Shown here in pieces: positions 20,869-32,300 of a stretch of 64,000 nucleotides of DNA. The stretch's first letter is position 1. Each line of letters begins with the position of its first letter. The stretch spans positions 77,967,641 to 78,031,640 of the forward strand of contig NC_092806.1 of NCBI RefSeq assembly GCF_040954645.1, written 5' to 3'. Position numbers and translations under genes: made by a program. Under the pieces are notes generated by a model. The model made no database searches. It was given only the letters and a program-made list of their open reading frames with translations, and was not told where the DNA came from. The stretch is from Diabrotica undecimpunctata. Taxonomy: Eukaryota > Arthropoda > Insecta > Coleoptera > Chrysomelidae.

Positions 20869-23800
20869 TTCACCCCAACTTTATTTTTGTCTTTAAGGTA
20901 AGCAGGAGTGTTTCTTTCCCTGGTACCTCTTCTAATAAGACTATCTTTATTTTCTTCCTTTAAAACACTTTCAATATTACCTTGATCTTCCAGAACGTTA
21001 ATAGGAGAAATATTTGGATTTTCCTCACATATACTCAATCTAGGGCTTGGTGGATCTTTAATAAACTGTTCATTAGAAACCGCAGATTCCGATCCGCTAA
21101 TACAGTCCAGTAGAGATGCATCTCATCGTGGTGCAAGTTGTCTTAAGGCTACTGTTGTTTCTTTACCATCTTCACGTCTAACAATAGCATAGTTTGGATT
21201 TGCTTCAATTAGCTGTACTTCTTCAACGAGGGGTTCATATTTGGACTGCCTCACATTTTTTTTCATAAATACTTTTCCGGAGGTTATCAACCATGAAGGA
21301 AGTGCAGCTCCATTTATAGCTTTTCTGGAATGATGAAACATTCGCTCATGAGGGGTACTGTTTGTAGATGTACACAAAAGAGAACGAATTGAATGAAGAG
21401 CTATCTCAACTACTTGTTCTCACTGTTCAGTTTTTAAATGTTTAGATTTTAAAGCAAGAGAAATAGTTTTCCATATAATTCCATTATATCTTTCTGTCTG
21501 GCCATTGCCTTCAGGATTGTCAGATGTTGTTCGGCTTGTAGGTATTCCTTGTGAATGGAGAAATGTTTTGACTTCTTGAGACATGAATGCCCCCCCTTGA
21601 TCTGAATGAATATAACTAGGCATTCCAAATAAAGAGAATAAGTTTGTAAGACACTTCACAACAGTTTTCGCTAAAACATCTTGACATGGATATACAAAGG
21701 GGAATCGAGAATATTTGTCAACAATTGTTAGGATATATTTGTTATGAGATCTAGATGGAAGCGGTCCTTTAAAATCCAGAGACAATCTTTCAAAAGGCGA
21801 AGTAGCTTTAATTAATCTCCCTTGAGTTTTCAAAAACTTTGGTTTTATTTCTGCACAGATAGGACAGCGATTGGTCATTTCACGGACTTCATCAATAGTA
21901 TATGGTAAGTTGCGTGTCTTTCTCCAATGGACCATTCTGGTGATTCCTGGATGACACAAGGATTGATGTAGTTCAAATAGACTTGGTCGAGGATTTATTG
22001 AACAGCTCACTCGTGAGAAAGTATCTGGCACTACATTCTCAACTCCTCGTCGGTACTGAATATCGAAACTGTAGCATGATAATTCAAGGCGCCATCTGAT
22101 AATCTTCTCATTTTTTATCTTACTAGTGTGGCGCATATTGAACATAAAAGAGACAGAATTTTGATCAGTTATAAGTCGAAAATGTTTACCTATCAAGAAA
22201 TGTCTTCATTTTCTAAGAGCTTCCACTATTGCATAAGCCTCTTTTTCCACTGACGAATGATTTATTTCACTTTTTGATAAGGTTCTTGAAAAGAAAGCAA
22301 CAGGTCTTCCTCCTTGGCTAAGAGAAGTAGCAATACAAAAATCTGAAGCATCAGATTCAACGATAAAAGGAATCTTGTCATCAATCGTAGTAACGGCTGA
22401 AGAAATAATTTCAGATTTAAGAATTTGGAAAGCTTCAGCTGCTTGTTCTGTTAAAGGAAAAGTATTGCATGTGACTAGTTTTTGTATCTTTTCTGAAAAT
22501 TGTGGGATAAATTTGGAATAATGTGCTAACATTCCGACAGCTCTCTTTAGTGATTGTCAATCGTTTGGTAAGGGTAACTTCTTTAATGGTTCAAGTCTTT
22601 CAGGATCAGGTTTTAAGGTCTGATTTTCTATTTGATAACCCAAAAGTTTGATTGAATTTAGTGTATAAAAACTTTTATTTTGATTTATTGTTAGATTGTA
22701 TTTCTTCGCTACTTCCATAAATTTATTAAGATTTTCATTATGTTGTTGTTGATTTAATCCACAAACCGTAATGTCATCAAGATATGCATATACACCTTTT
22801 AAATGTTCGGAATTAATAATACCATCGATAACCCTTTGAAAACAAGCCACTCCGTTGGTTACCCCAAAAGGAATCCGGCAAAATTGGTATAGTTGGCCGT
22901 TGGCTTCAAAAGCAGTGTATATTTTCTCTTCATTTTTGATTGGAATTTGATAGTATGCATTTTTAAGATCAATAGTACTGAAGACAGAATATCTTGCTAC
23001 TTTTCTAACAATATCTTCAACATCTGGGAGAGGATAGGCATCTAAGTAAGTAAATTTATTAATCGTTTGTGAATAATCTACCACCATTCGCTTTTTGTGT
23101 GTTTCACTTTTTGTAATAAGTACTTGTGCACGCCAAGGAGAGTTGCTTTCTTCTATGATTCCATTTAATAGCAGATACTGTATCTCGTCAGATATGAATT
23201 TTCTATCTTCAGTTGAAAATTTTCATGATTTAGTTGCCCTCGGTTTGCAATCATTTGATAGATTGGAGAATAATTTGGGTGGCTCTATATTTAAGTATGC
23301 CAAACTACAAATGTTATCTATACGATGAATAACTAAAGGCATTTTTGAGCCAGCAAAAGTGATTTCTAAAGAAGAATGTTGTTTAAGCAAGTCATGACCT
23401 ATAAATACATCAGCACATAAATCTTGAATTATTGATAATTTGACATTTTTATAGAAATGTTCGTTTATTTCTAAATTAACAAAGCAGTGTCCTGAGATAG
23501 TCGTTCTGAGTGCTGTTGAAGCCATTATTATGCTAGCATGACTTCTAAATGTTTTCACGTTTATAGACAATGCATAATTCTTACTGATATATGACTTAGA
23601 ACTACCTGTGTCTATTAAACTTTCAGTTGTATTTCCATTCACCTTTATCTCAGTAACACTTTTAGATAAGCATTGAGGGGCAGCAGCAAGATTTCTAACA
23701 TTGGAACTAGATGTAGTAGTAGCTAAAACAGCAGCTGATACTGAATTGGGCATCTGAAGCCCACATACCTTGGAAAAATGTCCAACTTTCGAGCATTTCT

Positions 23801-24131
23801 TACAAACTTTGTCTCTAGCAGGGCATAGGCTACGAGGATGCCTTTCAGTTGATCCACAAAAGTAACATTTCCAACTTTTCACAGCAGCAGAAGTATAATT
23901 AGTGTGCTCTCTGGTTTCGGAAGAAATTGCATTAATAATTTGTACAGGAGTTGTATAAGCCTCAGAGTGTTTTGAAGCTGACTCCAGAGACTGGGCTTTC
24001 ACTATGGCATCTTGCAGAGTAATAGTGTTGTTTTCTAGTAAACGTTGTCTTATGTCATTAGAAAGAATGCCATTAATAAAAGAGTCTCTTATATAATCTT
24101 CTCTATTTTGGTCTTCAGAAACGGCTAGAAA
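20826..24131 (-). pseudogene. Gypsy B gag-pol, single frame with five TGA stops
   Basis: About 1100 codons in one uninterrupted phase. Order: gag part with EDYIRDSFINGI; CCHC knuckles CYFCGSTERHPRSLC and CKKCSKVGHFSKVC; protease LIDTGSSKSYIS; RT FSTIDLKNAYYQIPI and YAYLDDITVCG; RNase H ESDASDFCIATSLSQ; integrase zinc region (H..H..CPIC), core LDFKGPLP, YIHSDQGGAF and NGQTERYNG. All catalytic residues I can place are present. The frame is broken only by TGA at 23223-23225, 22557-22559, 22206-22208, 21420-21422 and 21123-21125; no indels. Two of them replace Trp where the family has W (before RHFLIGKHF and EQVVEIALHS). The gag N-terminus is deleted. Confidence 0.9.
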
Positions 24132-24178
24132 AAAACTAAGATGACAAATTACAAACACAGTTCACAGACCACAGGACA
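24132..24178 (-). repeat. Gypsy B 5' LTR remnant (47 bp)
   Basis: Identical base for base to 20822-20868 of the 3' LTR, then breaks into gag sequence. Flanked by GCCAT at 24179-24183. Confidence 0.85.
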
Positions 24179-24183
24179 GCCAT

Positions 24184-25417
<1,234 letters not shown>

Positions 25418-25421
25418 TTAT

Positions 25422-25800
25422 ATTTATACAGGGTGATTGATTAGTGTGGTAAAGTAATTACTATTTAAATGGGAATAAGCCACAATTATAAAGGTTAAAG
25501 TACGTTTATTGACGTTTCAATTTCCACTTCGGAAATCGTTCTCGAAATACAAACATTTATACAGGATGATTGATTAGTGTCGTAAAGCTCAGTAGATCGG
25601 TTATAATATTTTTTTTTAATTAAAATTTAACAGAAGAATTGTTCACCCAGTAACAAAAAACAAAATTTGTTTATTTTATTAATGTTTGTATTTTGAGTAC
25701 GATTTCCGAAGTGGAAACCAACCTCCGAACGTCAATAAACTTTTAAATTTTAACCTTTAATTGTGGTTTATTCCCCATTAAAATAGTACTTAATTTTTCT
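25422..25800. mobile_element. PLE scraps in a mariner-like terminus
   Basis: TTTATACAGGGTGATTGATT at 25422 is repeated at 25550 (TTTATACAGGATGATTGATT), both continuing AGTGT.GTAAAG, a ~33-bp direct repeat with two differences. Between them lies ~98 bp of the PLE 3' end in minus orientation (GGGAATAAGCCACAATTAT, CCACTTCGGAAATCG). A second PLE end in plus orientation runs from ~25620 to 25795 (TTCCGAAGTGGAAACC, ATTGTGGTTTATTCCCC). TA-CAGGGTGATTGATTAGTG looks like the tip of a TA-target transposon. Confidence 0.6.
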
Positions 25801-26130
25801 TAAAACCCAATGCGAAAGACAACAGGCAACGCTAATCTCTTCTATTTTGTTTATTCAAACTATGAAGAAAACAGAAAGAATTTTCCCATGAATTTTGATA
25901 ACGAAATAAATTTGTTTATTTTAAATATTTTAAACTAATATTTTAAATTTAACCATACACCATATACACTTAATTTCACTTTTAACACACATAGATAAAA
26001 AAGAACCATGTGTATTAGAATTCAAATATAATATGCTATAATAATTACAATAATCAATTTTTACAAATTTAGCTTATTCTTCCTTTTTTCTTTGTAATTA
26101 TTCTTCTACATTTTCGGATAATGACAATAT
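25801..26130. other. Non-coding, no feature recognised
   Basis: AT-rich, no frame or repeat that I recognise. Confidence 0.4.
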
Positions 26131-27488
26131 ATGTCTCGCAAAACAGGAAAACAAAAAACAAAATAGGTATATCGATGGAAGGAAATCGTTTATTCGTATT
26201 TCTGACTATTGGTAGACTTCAGTACGGTGCAGTCAAGTTAGAAAAGGAGCATATTAACTTGGGAAAGAATCACTAAAGGAGCAATGCGACCAATTTGTAA
26301 CATTAGAGTAAGAAGACCCTTATGGTTTCCAGGGTAACAATTAACAATAACCACGGAGGAAGCTACAGAAAGCTATCTGAGGAAAGGAATACCAAACGTA
26401 TTCCTATTTAAACCAAATAGAAAAGGATAAGGAATGGGAATAACAAAAGTAAACCGCATAGATGTATTTCTGACTATTAGTCGTCTTCAGTACGGTGCAG
26501 AAGGAACAGGTTAACTTGAGAAAGGATCACTACACGAGCAATGCGACCAATTTGTAGTATTGGAGTTAGAAGACCCTAATGGCTTCAGGGCAACAACTAA
26601 CCATTAAGAAACCATTAAGAAAGCTACAGCTACCTGAGGAATGAAATGCGAAACCTTAAAACGTTTAAAACAAATAGAAAAGGTTAATGCGAATGAATAA
26701 TAAAAGCAATATGTAATGGCATGTCTCGAAAAACAGGGAAATAAAAAACAAAATAGGTATATCGATAGAAGGCAACCGTATATAAGTATTTATGACTATT
26801 GGTTGTCTTCAGTACGGTGCAGCCAAGTTAGCAAAGGAGCATGTTAACTGGGAAAGGATCACTACAGGAGCAATACGACCAATTTGTGGTATTAGCGTTA
26901 GAATACCCTAATGCTTTCCAGGGCAACAACTAGAAATAAACATGGAGGAAGCTACAGCTACCTGAGGAAAGGAATACCAAATGTTTTAACGTTTAAAACA
27001 AATTGAGAAGGATAATGTGAGTAAATTATAAAAGTAAAATGTAATGGCATGTCTCGCAAAACAGGAAAACAAAAAACGAAATAGGTGTATCGATGGAAGG
27101 TAAACGTATATACGTATTTTTGACTATTGGTCGTCTTCAGTACGGTGCAGCGAAGTTAGAAAAGGAGCATGTTAACTTGGGAAAGGATCACTACAGGAGC
27201 AATGCAACCAATTTGTAGCATTAGAGTTAGAAGACCCTAATAGTTTCCAGGGCAACAACTAACAATAACTACGGAGGAAGCTACAGCTACCTGAGGAAAG
27301 GAATGTCAAACGTTAAAACGTTTAAAAGAAATAGAAAAGGTTAATTCGAGTAAATAATAAAGGTAAAATGTAATGTAAATGTAATGTCTCGCAAAACAGA
27401 AAAACAAAAAACAAAATAGGTATATCGATGGAAGGTAACCGTATATACGTATTTCTGACTATTGGTCGTCTTCAGTACGGTACAGAAG
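26131..27488. repeat. Satellite array, ~330-bp unit (left part)
   Basis: Units begin with ATGTCTCGCAAAACAGGAAA at 26131, 26721, 27049 and 27384, with a shortened unit from 26461 that lacks the first ~75 bp. Spacings of 328 and 335 give the period. Each unit carries GTCTTCAGTACGGTGCAG, ATCACTACAGGAGCAATGCG and GGAAGCTACAGCTACCTGAG. No coding frame is shared by the units. The array is interrupted at 27488 by Gypsy C and resumes at 31896. Confidence 0.85.
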
Positions 27489-27642
27489 TGTTATATACTT
27501 GGCAATACAGGTAGGCAACACCGCTCACGGACACAAGGGAATGAAGTTAGTCAGTTATTGGGCAATAAAGGTTAATGATATAAAACCACGTTGTATTATT
27601 AATTATTACCTTATTTAAGTAAGAAATACCAAATACACAACA
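27489..27642 (+). repeat. Gypsy C 5' LTR
   Basis: Starts TGTTATATACTTGGCAATAC and ends AAATACACAACA. The next bases, ATTGGCGACGAGG, are where a primer-binding site would be. Confidence 0.93.
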
Positions 27643-27770
27643 ATTGGCGACGAGGATGGGATTCATATGATGGTAATAACAACTACTACAGAGATTATTA
27701 CGACTACTACCATTGCTACTTCAACTTCAAGTACAGTTATTTACATTATTATTATACTACATCCCCAATT

Positions 27771-29300
27771 ATGTCTACACAAGTATCTACATTTCAATTT
27801 TCCGTTGAATCTTTCAACCAGTCTGCCACCAAATGGTCCAGGTGGGTAAAGAGGCTGGAAGGTGCTTACAAGGTATTTAAAATTCCAGACGAAATGAGAT
27901 TACCTTATCTACTACACTACATGGGTTCTGAGGCCTACGACACCCTATGCGACAAGTTAGCCCCAGAAGTCCCGGAAGACAAGTCATACGACGACATTGT
28001 CAATTTAATGGATAATTTTTACAACCCTGCACCCCTGGAAATTGCAGAAATCTTCAGATTCCAATCAAAAAGGCAAGCCGAAGGAAAAAAAATACAAGAA
28101 TACCTTCATTCACTACAAAAGTTGTCAATTAACTGCAATTTCTCTACATATCTTAAAAGTGCTATAAGAAACCAATTTGTTTTTGGCCTACGATCGAAAA
28201 GAATACAAGCTAGACTTCTAGAATCAAAAGGACTGGACCTAGATAGAGCCGTTGAGATTGCCACAAGCATGGAGGCATCAGAAAAGGACAGTAACCAATT
28301 TTTTCATAATCAAAATTATAATAATTCTAGTGTCAATATATTAAATACAAAAGCAAGGAGTGCAAATAATAATAGGATGCAATTTCAGAATAACTCTGCT
28401 GCAAATTCTTCAAACACAAATAGTAATGTATGTTATAGATGTGGAGATCCTTCACATTTAGCAAATTCTTGTTCAAAAAAACATTTAACTTGTAATTTTT
28501 GTAAAAAAGTTGGACACATTCAAAAAGTTTGTTTAAAATCAAAAAATGTTAGGTCTAACCAAGTAACTTCAGTTTGCTCAGTTCAAGAAATTTTTAAGAT
28601 TAGTACTGTAAATTCAAAAGACAAATTTTTTATAAACTTAAGAGTAAACAACAATATTTTAAAATATGAAATTGATTCAGGTGCTGCTGTTACCATTGTA
28701 AACAAAAATGTATTTGACACATATTTTTCTACACTACAATTACAGAAATCTGATGTAAAATTAACTACATACTGTAAAAATTATTTAAATGTTTTAGGGT
28801 TAACTCCAGTGGAGGTTGAGCACCAGGGAATAAGGCAAATGTTAAAGTTGTACGTGGTGGATGGTGAGGGTCAATCACTAGTTGGAAGAGAATGGATACG
28901 TGCCCTTGGAATTAAACTACATGAGGTAAATACAATATCACATGAGAACTCTAAAGTCTCAAGTTTATTAGATAAATACAAACATTTGTTTGAAAAGTCA
29001 ATTGGTGAAATTATAGGTTTAGAAGCTGAAATTCATTTAAAACCTGTTAGTATAGCAAGGTTTCATAAGGCTCGCCCAGTTGCTTTTGCATTACGTCCTA
29101 AAGTGGAAGCTGAGTTAGAGTCGTTAGTTGATCAGGGTGTTTTACAAAAAGTAGACTTTTCAGATTGGGCAACCCCAATTGTCCCAGTTGTCAAACACAA
29201 CGGGGACATACGCATTTGTGGGGATTTTAAAATTACTTTAAATCCCTGTATTGAAGTGGACGAATATCCTTTACCTACCCCTGATGATCTTCTATCTTAG
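27771..29300 (+). CDS. Gypsy C gag, protease and start of RT
   Basis: A 509-codon frame. Gag capsid region (residues ~1-170, KWSRWVKRLEGAYKVF); two CCHC knuckles CYRCGDPSHLANSC and CNFCKKVGHIQKVC (~222-255); protease YEIDSGAAVTIVN with the DSG active site (~300); RT beginning KARPVAFALRPKVEAELESL to YPLPTPDDLLS. It stops at TAG 29298-29300; the following in-frame codons (LAGGDKYSKIDITKAYLHLP) continue RT, so the TAG is a single nonsense change in a gag-pol fusion frame. Start chosen at the ATG of MSTQVSTFQF, which fits gag; an upstream frame at 27667 is low complexity. Confidence 0.92.
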   Translation: MSTQVSTFQFSVESFNQSATKWSRWVKRLEGAYKVFKIPDEMRLPYLLHYMGSEAYDTLCDKLAPEVPEDKSYDDIVNLMDNFYNPAPLEIAEIFRFQSKRQAEGKKIQEYLHSLQKLSINCNFSTYLKSAIRNQFVFGLRSKRIQARLLESKGLDLDRAVEIATSMEASEKDSNQFFHNQNYNNSSVNILNTKARSANNNRMQFQNNSAANSSNTNSNVCYRCGDPSHLANSCSKKHLTCNFCKKVGHIQKVCLKSKNVRSNQVTSVCSVQEIFKISTVNSKDKFFINLRVNNNILKYEIDSGAAVTIVNKNVFDTYFSTLQLQKSDVKLTTYCKNYLNVLGLTPVEVEHQGIRQMLKLYVVDGEGQSLVGREWIRALGIKLHEVNTISHENSKVSSLLDKYKHLFEKSIGEIIGLEAEIHLKPVSIARFHKARPVAFALRPKVEAELESLVDQGVLQKVDFSDWATPIVPVVKHNGDIRICGDFKITLNPCIEVDEYPLPTPDDLLS

Positions 29301-29555
29301 TTAGCAGGGGGCGATAAGTATTCAAAAATAGACATTACAAAAGCTTATTTGCATTTACCTATAAAAAGTGAAATGAAACATTTACTTACACTTAATACTC
29401 ACAAAGGTCTGTACCGCCCAAACCGTTTAATGTTCGGTATTGCAAGTGCTCCTGCCAAATGGCAACGTTTAATGGAACAAATGTTACAAGGAATCGATGG
29501 TATTTCTGTGTTCCTAGATTATGGCAGTAATAAGAATTACTGCCCCAAATACTGA
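29301..29555 (+). pseudogene. Gypsy C RT segment between stop and frameshift
   Basis: In phase with the preceding frame. YSKIDITKAYLHLPIKSEMK carries the first RT Asp; RPNRLMFGIASAPAKWQRLM is motif B; the next motif reads GISVFLDYGSNK. The expected FLDD motif is destroyed there because two bases are missing at about 29520, after which the reading continues in the frame of the next entry. Confidence 0.88.
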
Positions 29556-31695
29556 TATACATTTACAAAGGCTTGAACAAGTGTTACAAAAATTATCTGA
29601 ACATAATTTACATATAAATTTAGACAAAAGTGAATTTTTAAAAGACGAAATTGAATACTGCGGATACAAAATAAATAAATTTGGTATTACTAGTACCTCA
29701 GATAAAGTAGATGCAATTGTAAATGCTCCAATACCAGAAAATAAAACTCAAGTCCGAAGTTTTTGTGGGTTAGTTAATTATTACAGACGTTTTTTACAAC
29801 ATAATTCTACAATATTAAAACCTTTAACAAATCTACTTAAAAATCATGTTGAATTTGAATGGTCCCGAGATTGTCAAATGGCATTTGATAAAGCCAAAAG
29901 GCTTATTTCTTCTAAAAATGTTTTGTGTCACTACGACCCAAATTTGCCATTAGTCCTTGCAACTGATGCATCCCCTTATGGTGTTGGTGCAGTACTGTCC
30001 CATATTTTTCCAGACGGTACAGAAAGACCGATACAATTTGCTTCTCAAATGTTAACCCTTACACAGCAAAAGTACTCTCAAATAGATAAAGAGGCATACA
30101 GCATTATTTTTGGTGTGAAAAAGTTCTTCAATTACCTATATGCTAGAAATTTTATTTTATACACTGATCATAAACCTTTAGTTCAGATTTTTGCACCAGA
30201 TAAAAGTCTACCAGTTTTAAGTGCTACAAGAATGCAGCATTATGCAATTTTCTTACAAGGTCTAAAGTATGATATTCGATACAAAAAAACAGATTCTCAT
30301 TTTAATGCAGATGCTCTTTCACGTTTACCTATTAAAAATGAACAAAATTATACTCATGATGAACCAGACATATTCGAACTTAATCAGATTGAAAATTTAC
30401 CTACAGATGTTAACAGTTTATCTTTTCATACCAAAAATGATGCTACTTTACAAAAGTTACTATTAGGTTTACAAACTGGTGAGATTGTTGAAAAACAATT
30501 CAGATTTAACGTAGATCAATCAGAGTTTTCACTACAGTCTGGAGTCATAATGAGAGGACAACGAGTTTTAATACCTATGAAATTAAGAAATAAAATTCTG
30601 CATGAATTACACACTGCGCATTTTGGTATGGTGAGAATGAAGTCTTTAGCCCGGAGTTACTGCTGGTGGCCTTTCATAGACGAGGATATTGAATCTTTAT
30701 GTAAAAATTGTTTTCATTGCAACAAGCACAAAAACAATCCTGTTAAGGACAATTCCCACATCTGGGAAACACCTAAATTTTGCTTTGAAAGAGTACATGC
30801 TGACTATGCTGGACCTTTTAACGGAGGCTATTACTTCATTTTAGTCGATTCTTTTAGTAAGTGGCCTGAAATACATTTCACGAAAGATACTACTACAAAA
30901 ACTACAATCGAAATTTGTAGAAAAATCTTCACTACTTTCGGAATACCCACAGTATTTGTTACTGATAATGGTAGACAATTTGATTCTCATGAATTTAGAG
31001 AATTTATGAAGAATAATGGTATCACACATAAATTTACTGCACCCTATCACCCAGCCACGAATGGCCAGGGGGAGAGATATGTCCAAACACTAAAAAATTG
31101 TCTGCGAGCCATGCACAGTGAAGAGAAAGACAGAGAACTTGAATTGTGCAAGTTACTAATGCAGTATCGTAGAACACCTCACACAGTAACTGGCAAAAGC
31201 CCGTCTGAACGTATGCTAGGAAGGCAGATTAGAAATAGATTAGATTTACTTAAACCTTTTACTCATGACAAAAATGCTTACACAGACCAGAGTCTTAGAA
31301 ATGTTGCTATAGATACCAGAGTCTCAGTGCGAGATTACTTTAATGCCAAATGGCAATTTGGCAAGGTTATACTAAGGTTAGGATTATTACATTATTTAAT
31401 TGAGTTAGATGATGGTAGGACGTGGAGACGTCATATTGACCAAATTAGAGTAATTGGGCAGGATACACCTATAGAATATAACCCAACTTGTTTCATTCCT
31501 GATACAGTTACACATAGTATAGTTCCAAGGGAGGTATCTGTCCCTGAACCCAATTCCGTTTCACCACCTACAAATGTACAAGAACTTCTAAATGATACAA
31601 TAGAGCCAACAGTACCTGAGGCTCACACTGAAGCTGAACCAGTGTTAAGACGTTCAAGTAGAGTATGTAAACCTGTTCAGAGGATGAATTTGTAA
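29521..31695 (+). CDS. Gypsy C pol: RT thumb, RNase H, integrase
   Basis: A 724-codon frame that follows the 2-bp deletion. RT thumb KSEFLKDEIEYCGYKINKFG; RNase H LATDASPYGVGAVLSHIF and IDKEAYSIIFGVKKF, TDHKPLVQIF; integrase zinc region with H..H and CKNCFHCNKHK (~400); catalytic core VHADYAGPFNGGYY, VFVTDNGRQFDS and NGQGERYVQTLKNC, giving an intact D-D-E; chromo-less C-terminal tail ending near RVCKPVQRMNL. All expected residues are present. The true protein would begin upstream; the first ATG here is incidental. Confidence 0.93.
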   Translation: MAVIRITAPNTDIHLQRLEQVLQKLSEHNLHINLDKSEFLKDEIEYCGYKINKFGITSTSDKVDAIVNAPIPENKTQVRSFCGLVNYYRRFLQHNSTILKPLTNLLKNHVEFEWSRDCQMAFDKAKRLISSKNVLCHYDPNLPLVLATDASPYGVGAVLSHIFPDGTERPIQFASQMLTLTQQKYSQIDKEAYSIIFGVKKFFNYLYARNFILYTDHKPLVQIFAPDKSLPVLSATRMQHYAIFLQGLKYDIRYKKTDSHFNADALSRLPIKNEQNYTHDEPDIFELNQIENLPTDVNSLSFHTKNDATLQKLLLGLQTGEIVEKQFRFNVDQSEFSLQSGVIMRGQRVLIPMKLRNKILHELHTAHFGMVRMKSLARSYCWWPFIDEDIESLCKNCFHCNKHKNNPVKDNSHIWETPKFCFERVHADYAGPFNGGYYFILVDSFSKWPEIHFTKDTTTKTTIEICRKIFTTFGIPTVFVTDNGRQFDSHEFREFMKNNGITHKFTAPYHPATNGQGERYVQTLKNCLRAMHSEEKDRELELCKLLMQYRRTPHTVTGKSPSERMLGRQIRNRLDLLKPFTHDKNAYTDQSLRNVAIDTRVSVRDYFNAKWQFGKVILRLGLLHYLIELDDGRTWRRHIDQIRVIGQDTPIEYNPTCFIPDTVTHSIVPREVSVPEPNSVSPPTNVQELLNDTIEPTVPEAHTEAEPVLRRSSRVCKPVQRMNL

Positions 31696-31745
31696 GTACA
31701 TCTTTATTTCAATCTGTATTTATGAATTTTGGTCAAGAGAGGAGG

Positions 31746-31895
31746 TGTTATATACTTGGCAACACAGGTAGGCAACACCGCTCACGGACACAAATGAAGT
31801 TAGTCAGTTATTGGGCAATAAAGGTTAATGATATAAAACCACGTTGTATTATTAATTATTACCTTATTTAAGTAAGAAATACCAAATACACAACA
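31746..31895 (+). repeat. Gypsy C 3' LTR
   Basis: Same as 27489-27642 except for C in place of T at the 17th base (CAACAC versus CAATAC) and loss of four bases near ACACAAATGAAG. Confidence 0.93.
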
Positions 31896-32300
31896 AGAAG
31901 GAACAGGTTAACTTGGGAAAGGATCACTACAGAAGCACTACGACCAATTTGTGGCATTAGTGTTAGAATATGCCATATGTCAATTCAGAAACCTTTAAAA
32001 CAAATTTAAATAATTAGTTTATTAATTAATTTAATAAAAAAAGGATAATGTGAGTGAATTATAAAAGTAAAATATAATGGATGTCTCGCAAAACAGGAAA
32101 ACAAATAAGAAAATAGGCATATCGATGGAAGGCAACTGTATCTAAGTATTTCTAACTATTGGTCGTCTTCAGTACGGTGCAGCCAAGATAGAATAGTAGC
32201 ATGTTAACTTGGTAAAGAATCACTACAGGAGCAGCGCGACCAATTTGTGGCATTCGAGTTAGAAGGCTTTGATGAATTCCAAAAGCAACAGCTAGCTTAT
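31896..32300. repeat. Satellite array, ~330-bp unit (right part)
   Basis: Continues the unit interrupted by Gypsy C (GAAGGAACAGGTTAACTTGG), then one further unit from 32081 (ATGTCTCGCAAAACAGGAAA) that runs to about 32290. An insertion of AT-rich sequence lies near 32005-32040. Confidence 0.8.

Larger units (their letters stand above)
20724..24178 (-). mobile_element. Gypsy B, LTR retrotransposon deletion derivative
   Basis: Bounded by a complete 145-bp 3' LTR and a 47-bp 5' LTR remnant, with GCCAT flanking on both sides (20719-20723 and 24179-24183) as a 5-bp target-site duplication. The polypurine-like GTTGGGGTGAA precedes the 3' LTR on the minus strand. The 5' LTR remnant joins directly to the middle of gag, so leader, primer site and gag N-terminus are deleted. 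The rest (gag, protease, RT, RNase H, integrase) is one reading frame. Confidence 0.9.
27489..31895 (+). mobile_element. Gypsy C, young full-length LTR retrotransposon
   Basis: Two LTRs (154 and 150 bp) enclose gag-pol. AGAAG flanks the element at 27484-27488 and 31896-31900 (5-bp duplication). The purine-rich AAGAGAGGAGG precedes the 3' LTR. The LTRs differ by one substitution and one 4-bp gap, so the insertion is recent. It sits inside a satellite unit: the flanks rejoin as the normal satellite phrase. Coding is disrupted by one stop and one small deletion only. Confidence 0.95.

Noticed and set aside
26131..27488. CRISPR-like regular repeats
   Set aside because: Units are ~330 bp without spacers, in an animal genome. 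It is a satellite.
27667..27849. Thr-rich 60-codon frame as the Gypsy C gag start
   Set aside because: Low-complexity leader sequence in a different frame; the gag similarity begins at the ATG at 27771.
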